64,000 nt of DNA from Mxb001 sp049431945 (GTDB taxonomy: Bacteria; Actinomycetota; Actinomycetes; S36-B12): positions 3,190 through 67,189 of the forward strand of contig JBMTDJ010000004.1 in the NCBI GenBank assembly GCA_049431945.1, written 5' to 3'. Below, in pieces: positions 15,097-23,567 of the stretch. The translations under genes were made by a program, and so were the position numbers. The notes under the pieces are model-generated. The model worked only from the letters and a program-made list of their open reading frames with translations, had not been told where the DNA came from and ran no database searches. Numbering within the stretch: position 1 is the stretch's first letter; each line of letters starts with the position of its first letter.

Positions 15097-15960
15097 GTGT
15101 CCGCGCCCACCGGGGTCCTCATGATCGCCGCGACGCCCCTGGGCAACATCGGCGATGCCAGCGCGCGCCTCGTCGAGGCCCTGGCTCGCACGCCCGTCAT
15201 CGCGGCGGAGGACACCCGGCGGCTGCACCGGCTCGCTCGGGATCTCGGCGTGACCTTGTCCGCCGAGGTGATCTCACTGCACGATGCAGTCGAGGAGAGC
15301 CGCACTCGCCGCGTGGTCGAACGCCTGCAGCGGGGGGAAGGGGTCCTGCTCGTGAGCGACGCCGGGATGCCCCTCATCAGCGATCCGGGCTATCGGCTCG
15401 TGCGCGCCTGCATTGACGAGGGCATTCCCGTGACGGTGCTGCCCGGGCCGAGTGCGGTGCTCGCCGCGCTTGCCGTCTCGGGGCTCCCGGTCGATCGATT
15501 CTGCTTCGAGGGCTTCCTCCCACGCCGTGCTGGCGAACGCCGGCGCCGCATCGAGGATCTCGCTGATGAGCGCCGCACGATGGTCTTCTTCGAAGCACCG
15601 CACCGCCTGGTCGAGACACTCGACGCGCTGGCGTCGGGTCTCGGGCCGGAGCGTGCCGCGGCCATCTGCAGGGAAATGACCAAGACCTACGAGGAAGTAC
15701 TCCGAGGATCTCTCGGCGAACTCGCTACGAGCATCCCCGAGCCGCGCGGCGAGATCACCGTTGTCGTCGCCGGAGCGACATCGACGCGAACGACGGGGGA
15801 TCCGGCCGAGTGGGCGGCTGACGTAGCGAGTCTCGAGGCCGCGGGATCCGATCGCCGATCCGCGATCACCACCGTCGCACGGCGACGTGGCGTGGCGCGC
15901 AGGGAAGTCTTCGACGCGGTCGTGCAAGCCAAGGGTCGGGCGAGGGGGGACGGAAAGTAG
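15097..15960 (+). CDS. rsmI: 16S rRNA (cytidine(1402)-2'-O)-methyltransferase RsmI
   Basis: 287 residues from the GTG that gives VSAPTGVLMIAATPLGNIGDASARLVEALA, the conserved N-terminus of this SPOUT-unrelated, tetrapyrrole-methylase-fold enzyme. AEDTRRLHRL, LLVSDAGMPLISDPGYRLVRA and VTVLPGPSAVLAALAVSGLPVDRFCFEGFLPR are hallmark motifs. It methylates C1402 at the ribosomal decoding site. The open frame extends 27 codons upstream, but that part overlaps pmt and lacks homology. metG follows 11 bp later. Confidence 0.95.
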   Translation: MSAPTGVLMIAATPLGNIGDASARLVEALARTPVIAAEDTRRLHRLARDLGVTLSAEVISLHDAVEESRTRRVVERLQRGEGVLLVSDAGMPLISDPGYRLVRACIDEGIPVTVLPGPSAVLAALAVSGLPVDRFCFEGFLPRRAGERRRRIEDLADERRTMVFFEAPHRLVETLDALASGLGPERAAAICREMTKTYEEVLRGSLGELATSIPEPRGEITVVVAGATSTRTTGDPAEWAADVASLEAAGSDRRSAITTVARRRGVARREVFDAVVQAKGRARGDGK

Positions 15961-15971
15961 GATCGCGCCCT

Positions 15972-17552
15972 ATGGCCGCCTACTACGTCACGACGCCGAT
16001 CTACTACGTCAATGACGCACCCCACATCGGCCACGCCTACACCACGACCGCGGGGGATGTGCTCACACGGTGGCGCCGTCAGCGAGGTGACGATGTCTGG
16101 TATCTCACCGGAGTCGACGAGCACGGCACGAAGGTCCAGCGGGCCGCGGATGCCGGAGGAGTCACTCCGCAGGCTTGGGTGGACCGGCTCGTCGATGATT
16201 CCTGGCGGCCAGTCCTCGCGACGATCGACGCCGCCAATGACGACTTCATCCGCACAACCGAGCCACGGCACAAGGAGCGTGTCCAGCACTTCTGGGAGAC
16301 GGTGCGGGCCAACGGCTACGTCTACGAAGCGGACTACGAGGGCCCCTATTGCGTCGGGTGCGAGGAGTTCAAACTCGCCGGAGATCTCGTCGCCGGACCG
16401 GATGGCAGCGATCTGTGCCCGGTGCACCAGCGTCCCGTCGAGATGCTCAAGGAGACCAACTGGTTCTTCCGGCTCTCGGCGTTCACCGACGCGCTGATCG
16501 CTCACTACGAGGCGCATCCGGAAGCTGTCGAGCCGCAGAGTGCCTACAACGAGGTCATGTCCTTCCTGCGCCAGGGCCTGGTCGACATCTCGATGTCCCG
16601 CAGCAGCGTCGCCTGGGGGATCGGGCTCCCCTGGGACGAGCGTCAGGTCGTCTACGTCTGGTTCGATGCGCTTCTTAACTACGCCACGGCGGTTGGCTAT
16701 GGAGCGCCGGAGGGAAGCGCCGATGCTGAGTTCTTCGCTCGGACGTGGCCTGCCGACGTCCACCTGGTCGGCAAGGACATCCTGCGCTTCCATGCTGTCT
16801 ACTGGCCGGCCATGCTCATGGCTGCCGGGTTGGAATTGCCGCGCAAGGTCTTCGCGCATGGCTGGCTTCTCGTCGGCGGCGAGAAGATGAGCAAGACACG
16901 ACTCACCGGCATCGCCCCCGAGCAGATCGTCGGGCACTTTGGATCCGATGCGTTCCGCTACTACTTCATGCGGGCTATCCAGTTCGGCCAGGACGGCTCC
17001 TTCTCGTGGGAGGACATGTCTGCCCGCTACACGGCGGAACTCGCCAATGGTCTGGGCAACCTCGCCTCACGCGCCACGGCGATGGTCCAGCGATATCGCG
17101 GTGGCGTCCTGCCTGCACCGGGGGAGACGACGGCAGCGGAGGAACACCTGCACGCCCTCCTCGCGGAGGTCGTGCCGACGGCTGATGCCGCCATGTGCGC
17201 ACTTGACTTCGCGTCGGGAATCGCATCCGTGCGCCGCTTCATCGACGCGGTGAACCTCTACGTCACCGAGCAGGAGCCGTGGGTCGTGGCCAAGGACGAG
17301 GCTCGCGCGCCCAGGCTCGACACGATCCTCTACACCGTCTGCGAGTCGCTCCGGGCCATCGCGACGCTGTACAACCCGGTCATGCCCAAGGCGATGAGCA
17401 CCCTCTGGGAGCAGTTGGGTGCAGCGTCCTCTGTGGGTGAGCTTGCTCAACAGCCCGTCGCGAACGTGGCGACCTGGGGTCAATTGCCGCCGGGCTCGGC
17501 GGTGTCCAAGGGTGCCATCCTGTTCCCGCGCCTCGAGGACGACACCGAGTGA
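15972..17552 (+). CDS. metG: Methionine-tRNA ligase
   Basis: 526 residues. The HIGH box is in YYVNDAPHIGHAYTT (about 9-23), a zinc knuckle is in YCVGCEEFKL with a second element LCPVHQRP, and the KMSKS loop is GGEKMSKTRLTGI (about 301-313). The anticodon-binding helical domain follows. The short form, without the C-terminal tRNA-binding dimerisation domain, is normal for actinobacteria. A -10 box TAGGAT lies 8 nt before the ATG. The stop overlaps the tatD GTG. Confidence 0.96.
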   Translation: MAAYYVTTPIYYVNDAPHIGHAYTTTAGDVLTRWRRQRGDDVWYLTGVDEHGTKVQRAADAGGVTPQAWVDRLVDDSWRPVLATIDAANDDFIRTTEPRHKERVQHFWETVRANGYVYEADYEGPYCVGCEEFKLAGDLVAGPDGSDLCPVHQRPVEMLKETNWFFRLSAFTDALIAHYEAHPEAVEPQSAYNEVMSFLRQGLVDISMSRSSVAWGIGLPWDERQVVYVWFDALLNYATAVGYGAPEGSADAEFFARTWPADVHLVGKDILRFHAVYWPAMLMAAGLELPRKVFAHGWLLVGGEKMSKTRLTGIAPEQIVGHFGSDAFRYYFMRAIQFGQDGSFSWEDMSARYTAELANGLGNLASRATAMVQRYRGGVLPAPGETTAAEEHLHALLAEVVPTADAAMCALDFASGIASVRRFIDAVNLYVTEQEPWVVAKDEARAPRLDTILYTVCESLRAIATLYNPVMPKAMSTLWEQLGAASSVGELAQQPVANVATWGQLPPGSAVSKGAILFPRLEDDTE

Positions 17553-18394
17553 GGGAGCGCCCCGGTTCGACGGAGCCACTGCCGCGGCCGGTCGTCGATA
17601 CGCACTGCCACCTTGACGTGACTGACCAGCACCTCGGCGAGACCCTTCCGCCCGACGTAGCGATCGCCCTTGCGCGTGAGGCTGGGGTGACACGGATCGT
17701 GCAGGTGGGATGCGATGTCGCCTCCTCCGAGAGGGCGGTCGAGATCGCGCGCGCGGCGCCGGAGGTCGTCGCCGCCGTCGCCCTCCATCCCAACGACGCT
17801 CCGCGCATCCGGGACCGCGAGGGTGCTGAGGGGCTCGATCGCGCTCTGGAGCGCATCGAAGCGCTGGCGGGTGACCCTCGCGTCAGGGCGGTGGGTGAAA
17901 CAGGCCTGGACTACTACCGCACCCGTGAGCCGGAGGACCGGGCCGTCCAGCACGAGTCATTCCGCCGGCACATCGACATCGCCAAGAGGCTCGACCGCAC
18001 GCTGGTCATCCATGATCGCGAAGCTCACGATGACATTGTGCGCGTCCTCGACGATGAGGGTGCCCCGGAGCGCGTGGTCTTCCATTGCTTCTCCGGCGAT
18101 GCCGCCCTGGCACGGCTATGCGCTGACCGCGGCTGGTACTGCTCCTTTGCCGGCGTGGTGACATACAAGAACGCGGGGGAACTGCGCGAGGCGCTGGCTG
18201 TCGTGCCCCGCGACCTTGTCCTGGTCGAGACCGATGCGCCGTATCTCACGCCGGTGCCGCACCGAGGTGCCGTCAATGCGTCGTACCTCGTCCCGCTCAC
18301 CGTGCGCGGGATGGCAGCGACGCGAGGCGAGCCGGTCGAGCGACTCTGCGGAGATCTCTGGGACAACGCCATGCGTGCCTTCGGTCAGTGGTAG
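17549..18394 (+). CDS. tatD: TatD-family metal-dependent DNase
   Basis: 281 residues. VVDTHCHLDV (metal-binding HxH), AVGETGLDYYR, RHIDIAKRLDRTLVIHDREAHDDI, VVFHCFSGDAALARLC and LVETDAPYLTPVPHRGAVN are the five TatD motifs in order. TatD proteins are Mg-dependent 3'-5' exonucleases linked to oxidative DNA damage and quality control. The GTG at 17549 overlaps metG (GTGA). In mycobacteria a resuscitation factor gene (rpfB) follows tatD; here rsmA follows directly. Confidence 0.94.
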   Translation: MRERPGSTEPLPRPVVDTHCHLDVTDQHLGETLPPDVAIALAREAGVTRIVQVGCDVASSERAVEIARAAPEVVAAVALHPNDAPRIRDREGAEGLDRALERIEALAGDPRVRAVGETGLDYYRTREPEDRAVQHESFRRHIDIAKRLDRTLVIHDREAHDDIVRVLDDEGAPERVVFHCFSGDAALARLCADRGWYCSFAGVVTYKNAGELREALAVVPRDLVLVETDAPYLTPVPHRGAVNASYLVPLTVRGMAATRGEPVERLCGDLWDNAMRAFGQW

Positions 18395-19248
18395 GCGACG
18401 TGCCGGACGAGCTCCTGGGCGCCTCGGAACTGCGGGCGATCGCGGCCCGCTGGGGGATTCGGCCCACCAAGCAGTGGGGGCAGAACTTCGTCGTCGATGC
18501 GAACACCGTCCGTCGCATCGTGCGCCTGGCCGGCACGGAACCCGGAGACGAGGTACTCGAAGTCGGGCCCGGCCTGGGCAGCCTCACCCTCGGCCTGCTC
18601 GCGATAGGCGCGCACGTTACGGCGGTCGAAGTCGATCCAGTTCTCGCCAGCGCCCTGCCGGACACGGTGCAGCGGATGCACCCGGACTGGGCGGAGCGGC
18701 TCACGGTCATCGAGGGGGATGCCCTGCGCGTCGGATCGCTCCCGAGCCAGCCCATCGCACTTGTCGCCAATCTTCCCTACAACGTGGCCGTGCCCGTCGT
18801 GCTGCACCTGCTCGCGACGCTCCCCTCCCTGCGCTCTGGTCTGGTGATGGTCCAGGCCGAAGTGGCCGACCGTCTGGTCGCGGCACCCGGCAGTCGCACC
18901 TATGGGGTCCCGTCGGCGAAGTTCGCCTGGTTTGCGCACGGGGAGCGTGCCGGATCCGTCCCCGCGAGCGTGTTCTGGCCCGTTCCGCGGGTGGAGTCCG
19001 GTCTCGTGTCATTCCAGCGGCACGAGCCGCCGGCGACCCTGGCGTCGCGGGCCGAGGTTTTTGCCGTCGTCGATGCCGCGTTCGCCCAGCGCCGCAAGAC
19101 CCTGCGCGCAGCATTGGCGGGCTGGGCGGGCTCGGCTGCAGCGGCCGAGGAGATCCTGCTCCGCGCGGGTGTCGATCCGAGCGCGCGCGGCGAGAGCCTG
19201 GATATCGCCGCCTTCGCGCGAATAGCAGCCGCTCGCATGATCGCGTAG
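18388..19248 (+). CDS. rsmA: 16S rRNA (adenine(1518)/(1519)-N6)-dimethyltransferase RsmA/KsgA
   Basis: 286 residues from the first GTG, which overlaps tatD by 7 bp; a GTG at 18400 is equally plausible. TKQWGQNFVVDANTVRRIV, the SAM-binding VLEVGPGLGSLTLGLL and the catalytic NLPYNVAVPVV are diagnostic. It dimethylates two adenines in helix 45 of 16S rRNA late in 30S assembly. The C-terminal domain has the usual FAQRRKTLRAALAG. The next gene, ispE, starts 21 bp after the stop. Confidence 0.95.
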   Translation: MVGDVPDELLGASELRAIAARWGIRPTKQWGQNFVVDANTVRRIVRLAGTEPGDEVLEVGPGLGSLTLGLLAIGAHVTAVEVDPVLASALPDTVQRMHPDWAERLTVIEGDALRVGSLPSQPIALVANLPYNVAVPVVLHLLATLPSLRSGLVMVQAEVADRLVAAPGSRTYGVPSAKFAWFAHGERAGSVPASVFWPVPRVESGLVSFQRHEPPATLASRAEVFAVVDAAFAQRRKTLRAALAGWAGSAAAAEEILLRAGVDPSARGESLDIAAFARIAAARMIA

Positions 19249-19257
19249 TTCCGCCGA

Positions 19258-19263
19258 TACGGT
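19258..19263 (+). promoter_or_regulatory. -10 box of ispE (leaderless)
   Basis: TACGGT, exactly 6 nt before the GTG at 19270, which fixes that GTG as the probable start. ispE may therefore have its own promoter as well as readthrough from rsmA. Confidence 0.5.
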
Positions 19264-19269
19264 CATCAC

Positions 19270-20199
19270 GTGAGATCGGTGAGCACGTCGGCCAGTGCGG
19301 TTGCGCCGGCCAAGATCAACCTGAGCCTGCGAATCCTCGGGGTACGCGACGACGGCTACCACGAGATCTCCACTGTCTTCCACGCCGTGTCCCTCTGCGA
19401 CGAAGTGCGCATCCGACCCGGTGCCGTGGGCAGCGGCTGCTCAGTGAGCACGTCGGGTGACCGCATCGAGTCCGTTCCCACGGATGAGGGCAATATCGCC
19501 GTCCGCGCCGTGCGCGAACTCGCGCGCTTCGCGGGCATCGATCAGGTCGATGTCGTCATTGAGATCACCAAGGTGATTCCGGTCGCCGCGGGAATGGCGG
19601 GCGGTAGCGCGGATGCCGCTGCGGCGCTCGTTGCGGCCCGTGCGATGTGGGGCGTTCCGGTCGACGACGATGACCTGCACGCGATTGCCGCCGGACTCGG
19701 CTCGGATGTGCCATTCGCGCTGATTGGCGGGACGGCGAGGGGCTTGGGTCGCGGCGAGGTGCTCGCGTCAGTGCTGTCGACCTCCTCGCTGCACTGGGTC
19801 ATCGCGGTGAGCGACGGCGAGCTGTCCACGCCGGCTGTCTATGCCGAGTGGGACAGGCTCGTCGCCGCTGGAGACTGCCAGCCATCGGACGGTGCGGACG
19901 ACAGGGACCTCCTTGCCGCGCTGAGAAGCGGGGTGGCCCCGGACATCGCGGTGCATCTGGTCAACGACCTGCAGCCGGCAGCGATATCGCTGCGGCCATC
20001 GCTGACCGATGTCCTCGCCGCCGGAACCGAGCTTGGAGCTCTCGCCGGCCTGGTGTCGGGCAGCGGTCCGACGTGCGCCTTCCTCGCGGCAGACCGCGAC
20101 GAGGCAATCGGCCTCGCCGCCGAGCTCTCCGGGCTCGGACTTGTGCGAGCAGTGAGGTATGCCGTGGGCCCGCACCCGGGCGCCCGCGTCATGCCCTGA
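19270..20199 (+). CDS. ispE: 4-diphosphocytidyl-2-C-methyl-D-erythritol kinase IspE
   Basis: 309 residues. APAKINLSLRILGVRDDGYHEISTVFHAVSL is the N-terminal signature, PVAAGMAGGSADAAAALVAAR the GHMP ATP-binding loop (about 105-125), and LVSGSGPTCAFLA the C-terminal glycine motif. It phosphorylates CDP-methylerythritol in the MEP isoprenoid pathway. The neighbour downstream is a convergent TetR gene only 6 bp away. Confidence 0.95.
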   Translation: MRSVSTSASAVAPAKINLSLRILGVRDDGYHEISTVFHAVSLCDEVRIRPGAVGSGCSVSTSGDRIESVPTDEGNIAVRAVRELARFAGIDQVDVVIEITKVIPVAAGMAGGSADAAAALVAARAMWGVPVDDDDLHAIAAGLGSDVPFALIGGTARGLGRGEVLASVLSTSSLHWVIAVSDGELSTPAVYAEWDRLVAAGDCQPSDGADDRDLLAALRSGVAPDIAVHLVNDLQPAAISLRPSLTDVLAAGTELGALAGLVSGSGPTCAFLAADRDEAIGLAAELSGLGLVRAVRYAVGPHPGARVMP

Positions 20200-20205
20200 G
20201 ATCTA

Positions 20206-20805
20206 CTACGCGGTCACCGAACGCGGCTTGGGCTCCAGGTGGGCCAAGCCGTTCCACGCAAGGTTGACCAGGTGGGCGACGACCTCGTCCTTGCGCGGCT
20301 TGCGTGCATCAAGCCACCACTGTCCCGTCAACGCTGTCATTCCGACGAGCATCTGCGAGTACATGGGCGCTAGTCGCGTGGGCAGACCGTGTGCTTTGAA
20401 CTGCTCGGCCAGCAGGTACTCGACCTGGCCGGCCACATCGACGATGAGGCTCGCGAACGAGCCCGTCTGCTGGGAGACGGGGGAGTCGCGCACGAGGATG
20501 CGGAATCCGTCCGGCTGGGACTCGATGTAGTCGAAGAGCGCCATCCCCGCCTGCTCGAGCAGTTGGCGGGGATGCGTGCCCTGAAGGGCGCCGCTGATCG
20601 TGGTGAGGAGCTGGTTCATCTCCCGGTCCACGACGACGGCGTACAGTCCCTCCTTGCCGCCGAAGTGCTCGTACACCACAGGCTTGGAGACACCGGCGGT
20701 AGCGGCGATCTCCTCGACGCTGACGGCCTCGAAGCCCTTGTCTGCGAAGAGTGTGCGACCGACGGAGATGAGCTGCTCGCGCCGTTCGCGCCCCGACATG
20801 CGCAT
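20206..20805 (-). CDS. TetR-family regulator linked to fatty acid desaturase
   Basis: 199 residues. The N-terminal HTH is REQLISVGRTLFADKGFEAVSVEEIAATAGVSKPVVYEHFGGKEGLYAVVVD, the classic TetR domain; the rest is an all-helical ligand domain. The gene starts 17 bp downstream of the desaturase stop on the same strand, so both are probably one operon. A 27-bp palindrome at the operon promoter is the likely operator, giving autoregulation. The ligand is plausibly an acyl-CoA. ATG 20805 was chosen, with ATG 20799 as an alternative. Confidence 0.85.
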   Translation of the reverse strand: MRMSGRERREQLISVGRTLFADKGFEAVSVEEIAATAGVSKPVVYEHFGGKEGLYAVVVDREMNQLLTTISGALQGTHPRQLLEQAGMALFDYIESQPDGFRILVRDSPVSQQTGSFASLIVDVAGQVEYLLAEQFKAHGLPTRLAPMYSQMLVGMTALTGQWWLDARKPRKDEVVAHLVNLAWNGLAHLEPKPRSVTA

Positions 20806-20822
20806 GGGAAGTCCTCGCCGGC

Positions 20823-21836
20823 CTAGGCCGCGGGCGAGCTCGGGAGGGCGCTCCCGGCGGTGTCGAGATCGGGTGTCCATCCACGAATTCGTCGGCGGAT
20901 CGCCGGATCCTGGACCTTGGCAGCGAGTCGTGCCGGACTCGGCCATCGCACGTCGCGGGCGAGGCGAAGCCGCTCCATCGTCCGGATGATTCCGGCGCTG
21001 ATGTCGACCTGACCTTGCAGCACGCCGTGGCGCGCTGCGGTGGGTTCCGCGTGATGCAGGTTGTGCCAGGACTCGCCCAGCGAGGGCAGGGCGAGCCAGC
21101 GGTTGTTCGTCGAGTTGTCACGAGTGCGGAAGGGTCGCTGGCCGAAGACGTGGCAGATGGAGTTGATCGACCACGTGATGTGATGGACGAGGGCGATCCG
21201 GACGAGCCCAGCCCAGAAGAGAGCGGTGAGTGCTCCCTCCCATGACCAGGTGATGAGCCCGCCGAGGATGGCGGGGGCGATGATCGACGACGCCACGATC
21301 CACGGGAAGAGCCGGGAGACGCGGCGGAGTGCGGATTGGGATCTGATGTCCGGGGCGTACCGATCGATCGAACTCTGCTGTCCGTCGAAGAGCCAGCCGA
21401 CATGCGCGAAGACCAGGCCCTTGGCGACTGCGCGGCGCGTGGTGCCGTAGCGCCACGGGCTGTGCGGATCGCCCTCCTCATCGCTGCGCGCATGGTGACG
21501 TCGATGGTCGGCGACCCATTGATCGAGTGAGCCTTCGATCGCGGTCGATCCCGCGACCGCGAGCATCACCGAGACCCAGGTGGGTGCCTTGAACGATCCG
21601 TGAGTGAAGTGGCGGTGGAAGCCGACCGTGATCCCGGCCGCAGCGATGACGTAGAACACCCCGGCGAGAATGAGGTCAGTCCAGCCAAGCCAGCCGCCCC
21701 ACGCCACGGGCACCGCGAGGGCGACCGCGAGTAGGGGTACTCCGACGAAGACGCCGATGGTCGTGCGCATCCCGCTGGCCATCGGCTCTGTCGCGGGCCG
21801 CGCGGGGGATGCGTCTGGCTCGACTACGGCAGTCAT
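20823..21836 (-). CDS. Acyl-CoA/acyl-lipid fatty acid desaturase (Delta9 type)
   Basis: 337 residues. Three histidine boxes hold the di-iron centre: GFHRHFTH, DHRRHH and WHNLHH. Hydrophobic pairs flank the first two boxes (about 27-68 and 172-212), as in membrane stearoyl-CoA Delta9 desaturases. The enzyme introduces a double bond and sets membrane fluidity. The ATG at 21836 has a GGGAG Shine-Dalgarno and a -10 box TAGGTT at 21865-21860. Longer in-frame codons upstream run through the operator and are not credible. The downstream partner is the TetR regulator. Confidence 0.9.
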   Translation of the reverse strand: MTAVVEPDASPARPATEPMASGMRTTIGVFVGVPLLAVALAVPVAWGGWLGWTDLILAGVFYVIAAAGITVGFHRHFTHGSFKAPTWVSVMLAVAGSTAIEGSLDQWVADHRRHHARSDEEGDPHSPWRYGTTRRAVAKGLVFAHVGWLFDGQQSSIDRYAPDIRSQSALRRVSRLFPWIVASSIIAPAILGGLITWSWEGALTALFWAGLVRIALVHHITWSINSICHVFGQRPFRTRDNSTNNRWLALPSLGESWHNLHHAEPTAARHGVLQGQVDISAGIIRTMERLRLARDVRWPSPARLAAKVQDPAIRRRIRGWTPDLDTAGSALPSSPAA

Positions 21837-21863
21837 GTGCTCTCCCTGGCCGGCGGCAAAACC

Positions 21864-21890
21864 TACGCAACCGTAACCTACGGCTGCGTA
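21864..21890. promoter_or_regulatory. 27-bp palindromic operator for the desaturase-tetR operon
   Basis: TACGCAACCGTA-ACC-TACGGCTGCGTA: two 12-bp arms with one mismatch and a 3-bp spacer. It begins inside the -10 box (21865-21860, minus strand) and covers the whole -10/-35 spacer, an ideal place for TetR repression. It ends 28 bp before the desaturase ATG. Confidence 0.75.
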
Positions 21891-21959
21891 ACCTGTCCAG
21901 GACCGGGCGCGGGAAGGGAGCCTGGGAGACTTCTCGGTGGAGCCCCCACACGGGCACCA

Positions 21960-22030
21960 TCCCGGCTCGTCCAATGGCAGGACAAGAGACTTTGGATCTC
22001 TGAATGGGGGTTCGACTCCCTCGCCGGGAG
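21960..22030 (+). tRNA. tRNA-Gln (anticodon TTG)
   Basis: 71 nt including discriminator G; CCA is not encoded. Acceptor TCCCGGC pairs with GCCGGGA, the D-stem is GTCC/GGAC, the anticodon stem AGAGA/TCTCT with loop CTTTGGA, and the T-stem GGGGG/CCCTC with one G-U pair. It reads CAA and probably CAG. It lies just before glmU, as in many actinobacteria. Confidence 0.95.
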
Positions 22031-22106
22031 CACGTGCGCCAGGGGGTAGGGTGCCGACGTCGGCTGCCCCGATCGGGGCGATCCTTCTCGTGGAGGTTCG
22101 TGAGCG

Positions 22107-23567
22107 GTGACGTCGCAGGGACCGATCGTCATCGTCCTCGCCGCGGGTGAGGGAAAGCGCATGCGCTCAGCCACCCCGAAGGTGCTGCATTCCATCGCGG
22201 GCCGGTCGCTCATCGGGCACGTGCTCGAAGCTGCATCCGCCGTGGATCCATCTCACGTCGTCGTCGTCATCGGATCCGGCGGCGACCAGGTGCTCGCGCA
22301 CCTCGAGGAGATCGCACCCTGGGTCGACACGGTCGTCCAGTCGGATCAACTCGGCACCGGACATGCGGTGCGTGTCGCCATGTCGGCGCTCGCTGCGGCA
22401 CAGACCCTTCCCGCCGCACCGATCGTCGTACTCAGTGGTGACACGCCACTGCTCACAGGGGCCACGGTGCGCCTGCTCGTGGACGGGCAGAACTCCAGTG
22501 GCGCGGCGGCCACGCTGCTAAGCGCCGTGCTCGACGACCCCGATGGCTACGGACGCGTCGTGCGCGGTCCGGATGGGTCCGTGGATGGAATCGTGGAACA
22601 CCGCGACGCGGATCCCCAGGTGCGGCAGATCCGCGAGATCAACGCGGGGATGTACGTCTTCGACCCGATTCGGCTTCTTCCCGCACTCGACCGGCTAACG
22701 AGGGACAACGACCAGGGCGAGGAGTACCTCACCGACGTCATCGGATTGCTGCGAGCCGAAGGTGCCAGCGTCGCCGGCATCGTCGTGCCCGACTCGCAGG
22801 AGATCCTTGGCGTGAACGATCGCGTACAGCTCGCCGAGGCGGCAGCCGTGATGCGCGATCGGATCAACGATCGATGGATGAGGGCCGGTGTCTCCATGCT
22901 CGATCCGTCGACGACCTGGATCGACGTCGACGTCGATATCGCTGAGGACGTCACGCTCCTTCCCCAGACCTCGCTGCTGGGGCCCACCTCCGTATCGAGA
23001 GGGGCGCGCATCGGACCAGGTACGACACTCACCTCATGCGAGGTCGGCGAAGGTGCGACGTTGATCCATGCCTGGGCCGAACTCGCAGTCATCGATGCTG
23101 GAGCGAGCATTGGCCCGTTCACCTACCTGCGGCCTGGATCGCGGATCGGTGAGCGTGCGCGCGCGGGTGCCTTCGTGGAGATGAAGAACGCCGATATCGG
23201 CGCGGGAGCCAAGGTGCCGCACCTGTCGTACGTGGGAGATGCCGAAGTGGGGGAAGGCTCCAATATCGGAGCGGCCACCATCTTCGTCAACTACGACGGC
23301 CAGGAGAAGCATCGGACGGTGATCGGCCGACACGCGCGCATCGGAAGCGACACGATGCTCGTGGCCCCCGTGACGGTAGGCGACGGCGCCTACACGGCGG
23401 CTGGGTCGGTGATCACCGAGGACGTGCCGCCTGGCGCGATGGCGGTGGGAAGGGCTCGCCAGCGCAACATCACCGAGTGGGTGCAGCGCAAGCGGCCCGG
23501 AAGTGAATCGGCGCGTGCCGCCGACGAGGTCCACGATCAGCCCCCGACGAGCGAGGAGACATCGTGA
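22107..23567 (+). CDS. glmU: Bifunctional GlmU (GlcNAc-1-P uridylyltransferase / GlcN-1-P acetyltransferase)
   Basis: 486 residues. The N-terminal uridylyltransferase has VLAAGEGKRMRSATPKVLHSIAGRSLIGHV (about 9-38), SDQLGTGHAVRVAM and LSGDTPLL. The C-terminal left-handed beta-helix acetyltransferase runs from about 255, with GPFTYLRPGSRIGERARAGAFVEMKNADIGAGAKVPHLSYVGDAEVGEGSNIGAATIFVNYDGQEKHRTVIG-type hexapeptide repeats. The product UDP-GlcNAc feeds peptidoglycan and mycothiol synthesis. The Glu/Arg-rich tail is usual in actinobacteria. It overlaps prs by 4 bp. Confidence 0.97.
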   Translation: MTSQGPIVIVLAAGEGKRMRSATPKVLHSIAGRSLIGHVLEAASAVDPSHVVVVIGSGGDQVLAHLEEIAPWVDTVVQSDQLGTGHAVRVAMSALAAAQTLPAAPIVVLSGDTPLLTGATVRLLVDGQNSSGAAATLLSAVLDDPDGYGRVVRGPDGSVDGIVEHRDADPQVRQIREINAGMYVFDPIRLLPALDRLTRDNDQGEEYLTDVIGLLRAEGASVAGIVVPDSQEILGVNDRVQLAEAAAVMRDRINDRWMRAGVSMLDPSTTWIDVDVDIAEDVTLLPQTSLLGPTSVSRGARIGPGTTLTSCEVGEGATLIHAWAELAVIDAGASIGPFTYLRPGSRIGERARAGAFVEMKNADIGAGAKVPHLSYVGDAEVGEGSNIGAATIFVNYDGQEKHRTVIGRHARIGSDTMLVAPVTVGDGAYTAAGSVITEDVPPGAMAVGRARQRNITEWVQRKRPGSESARAADEVHDQPPTSEETS

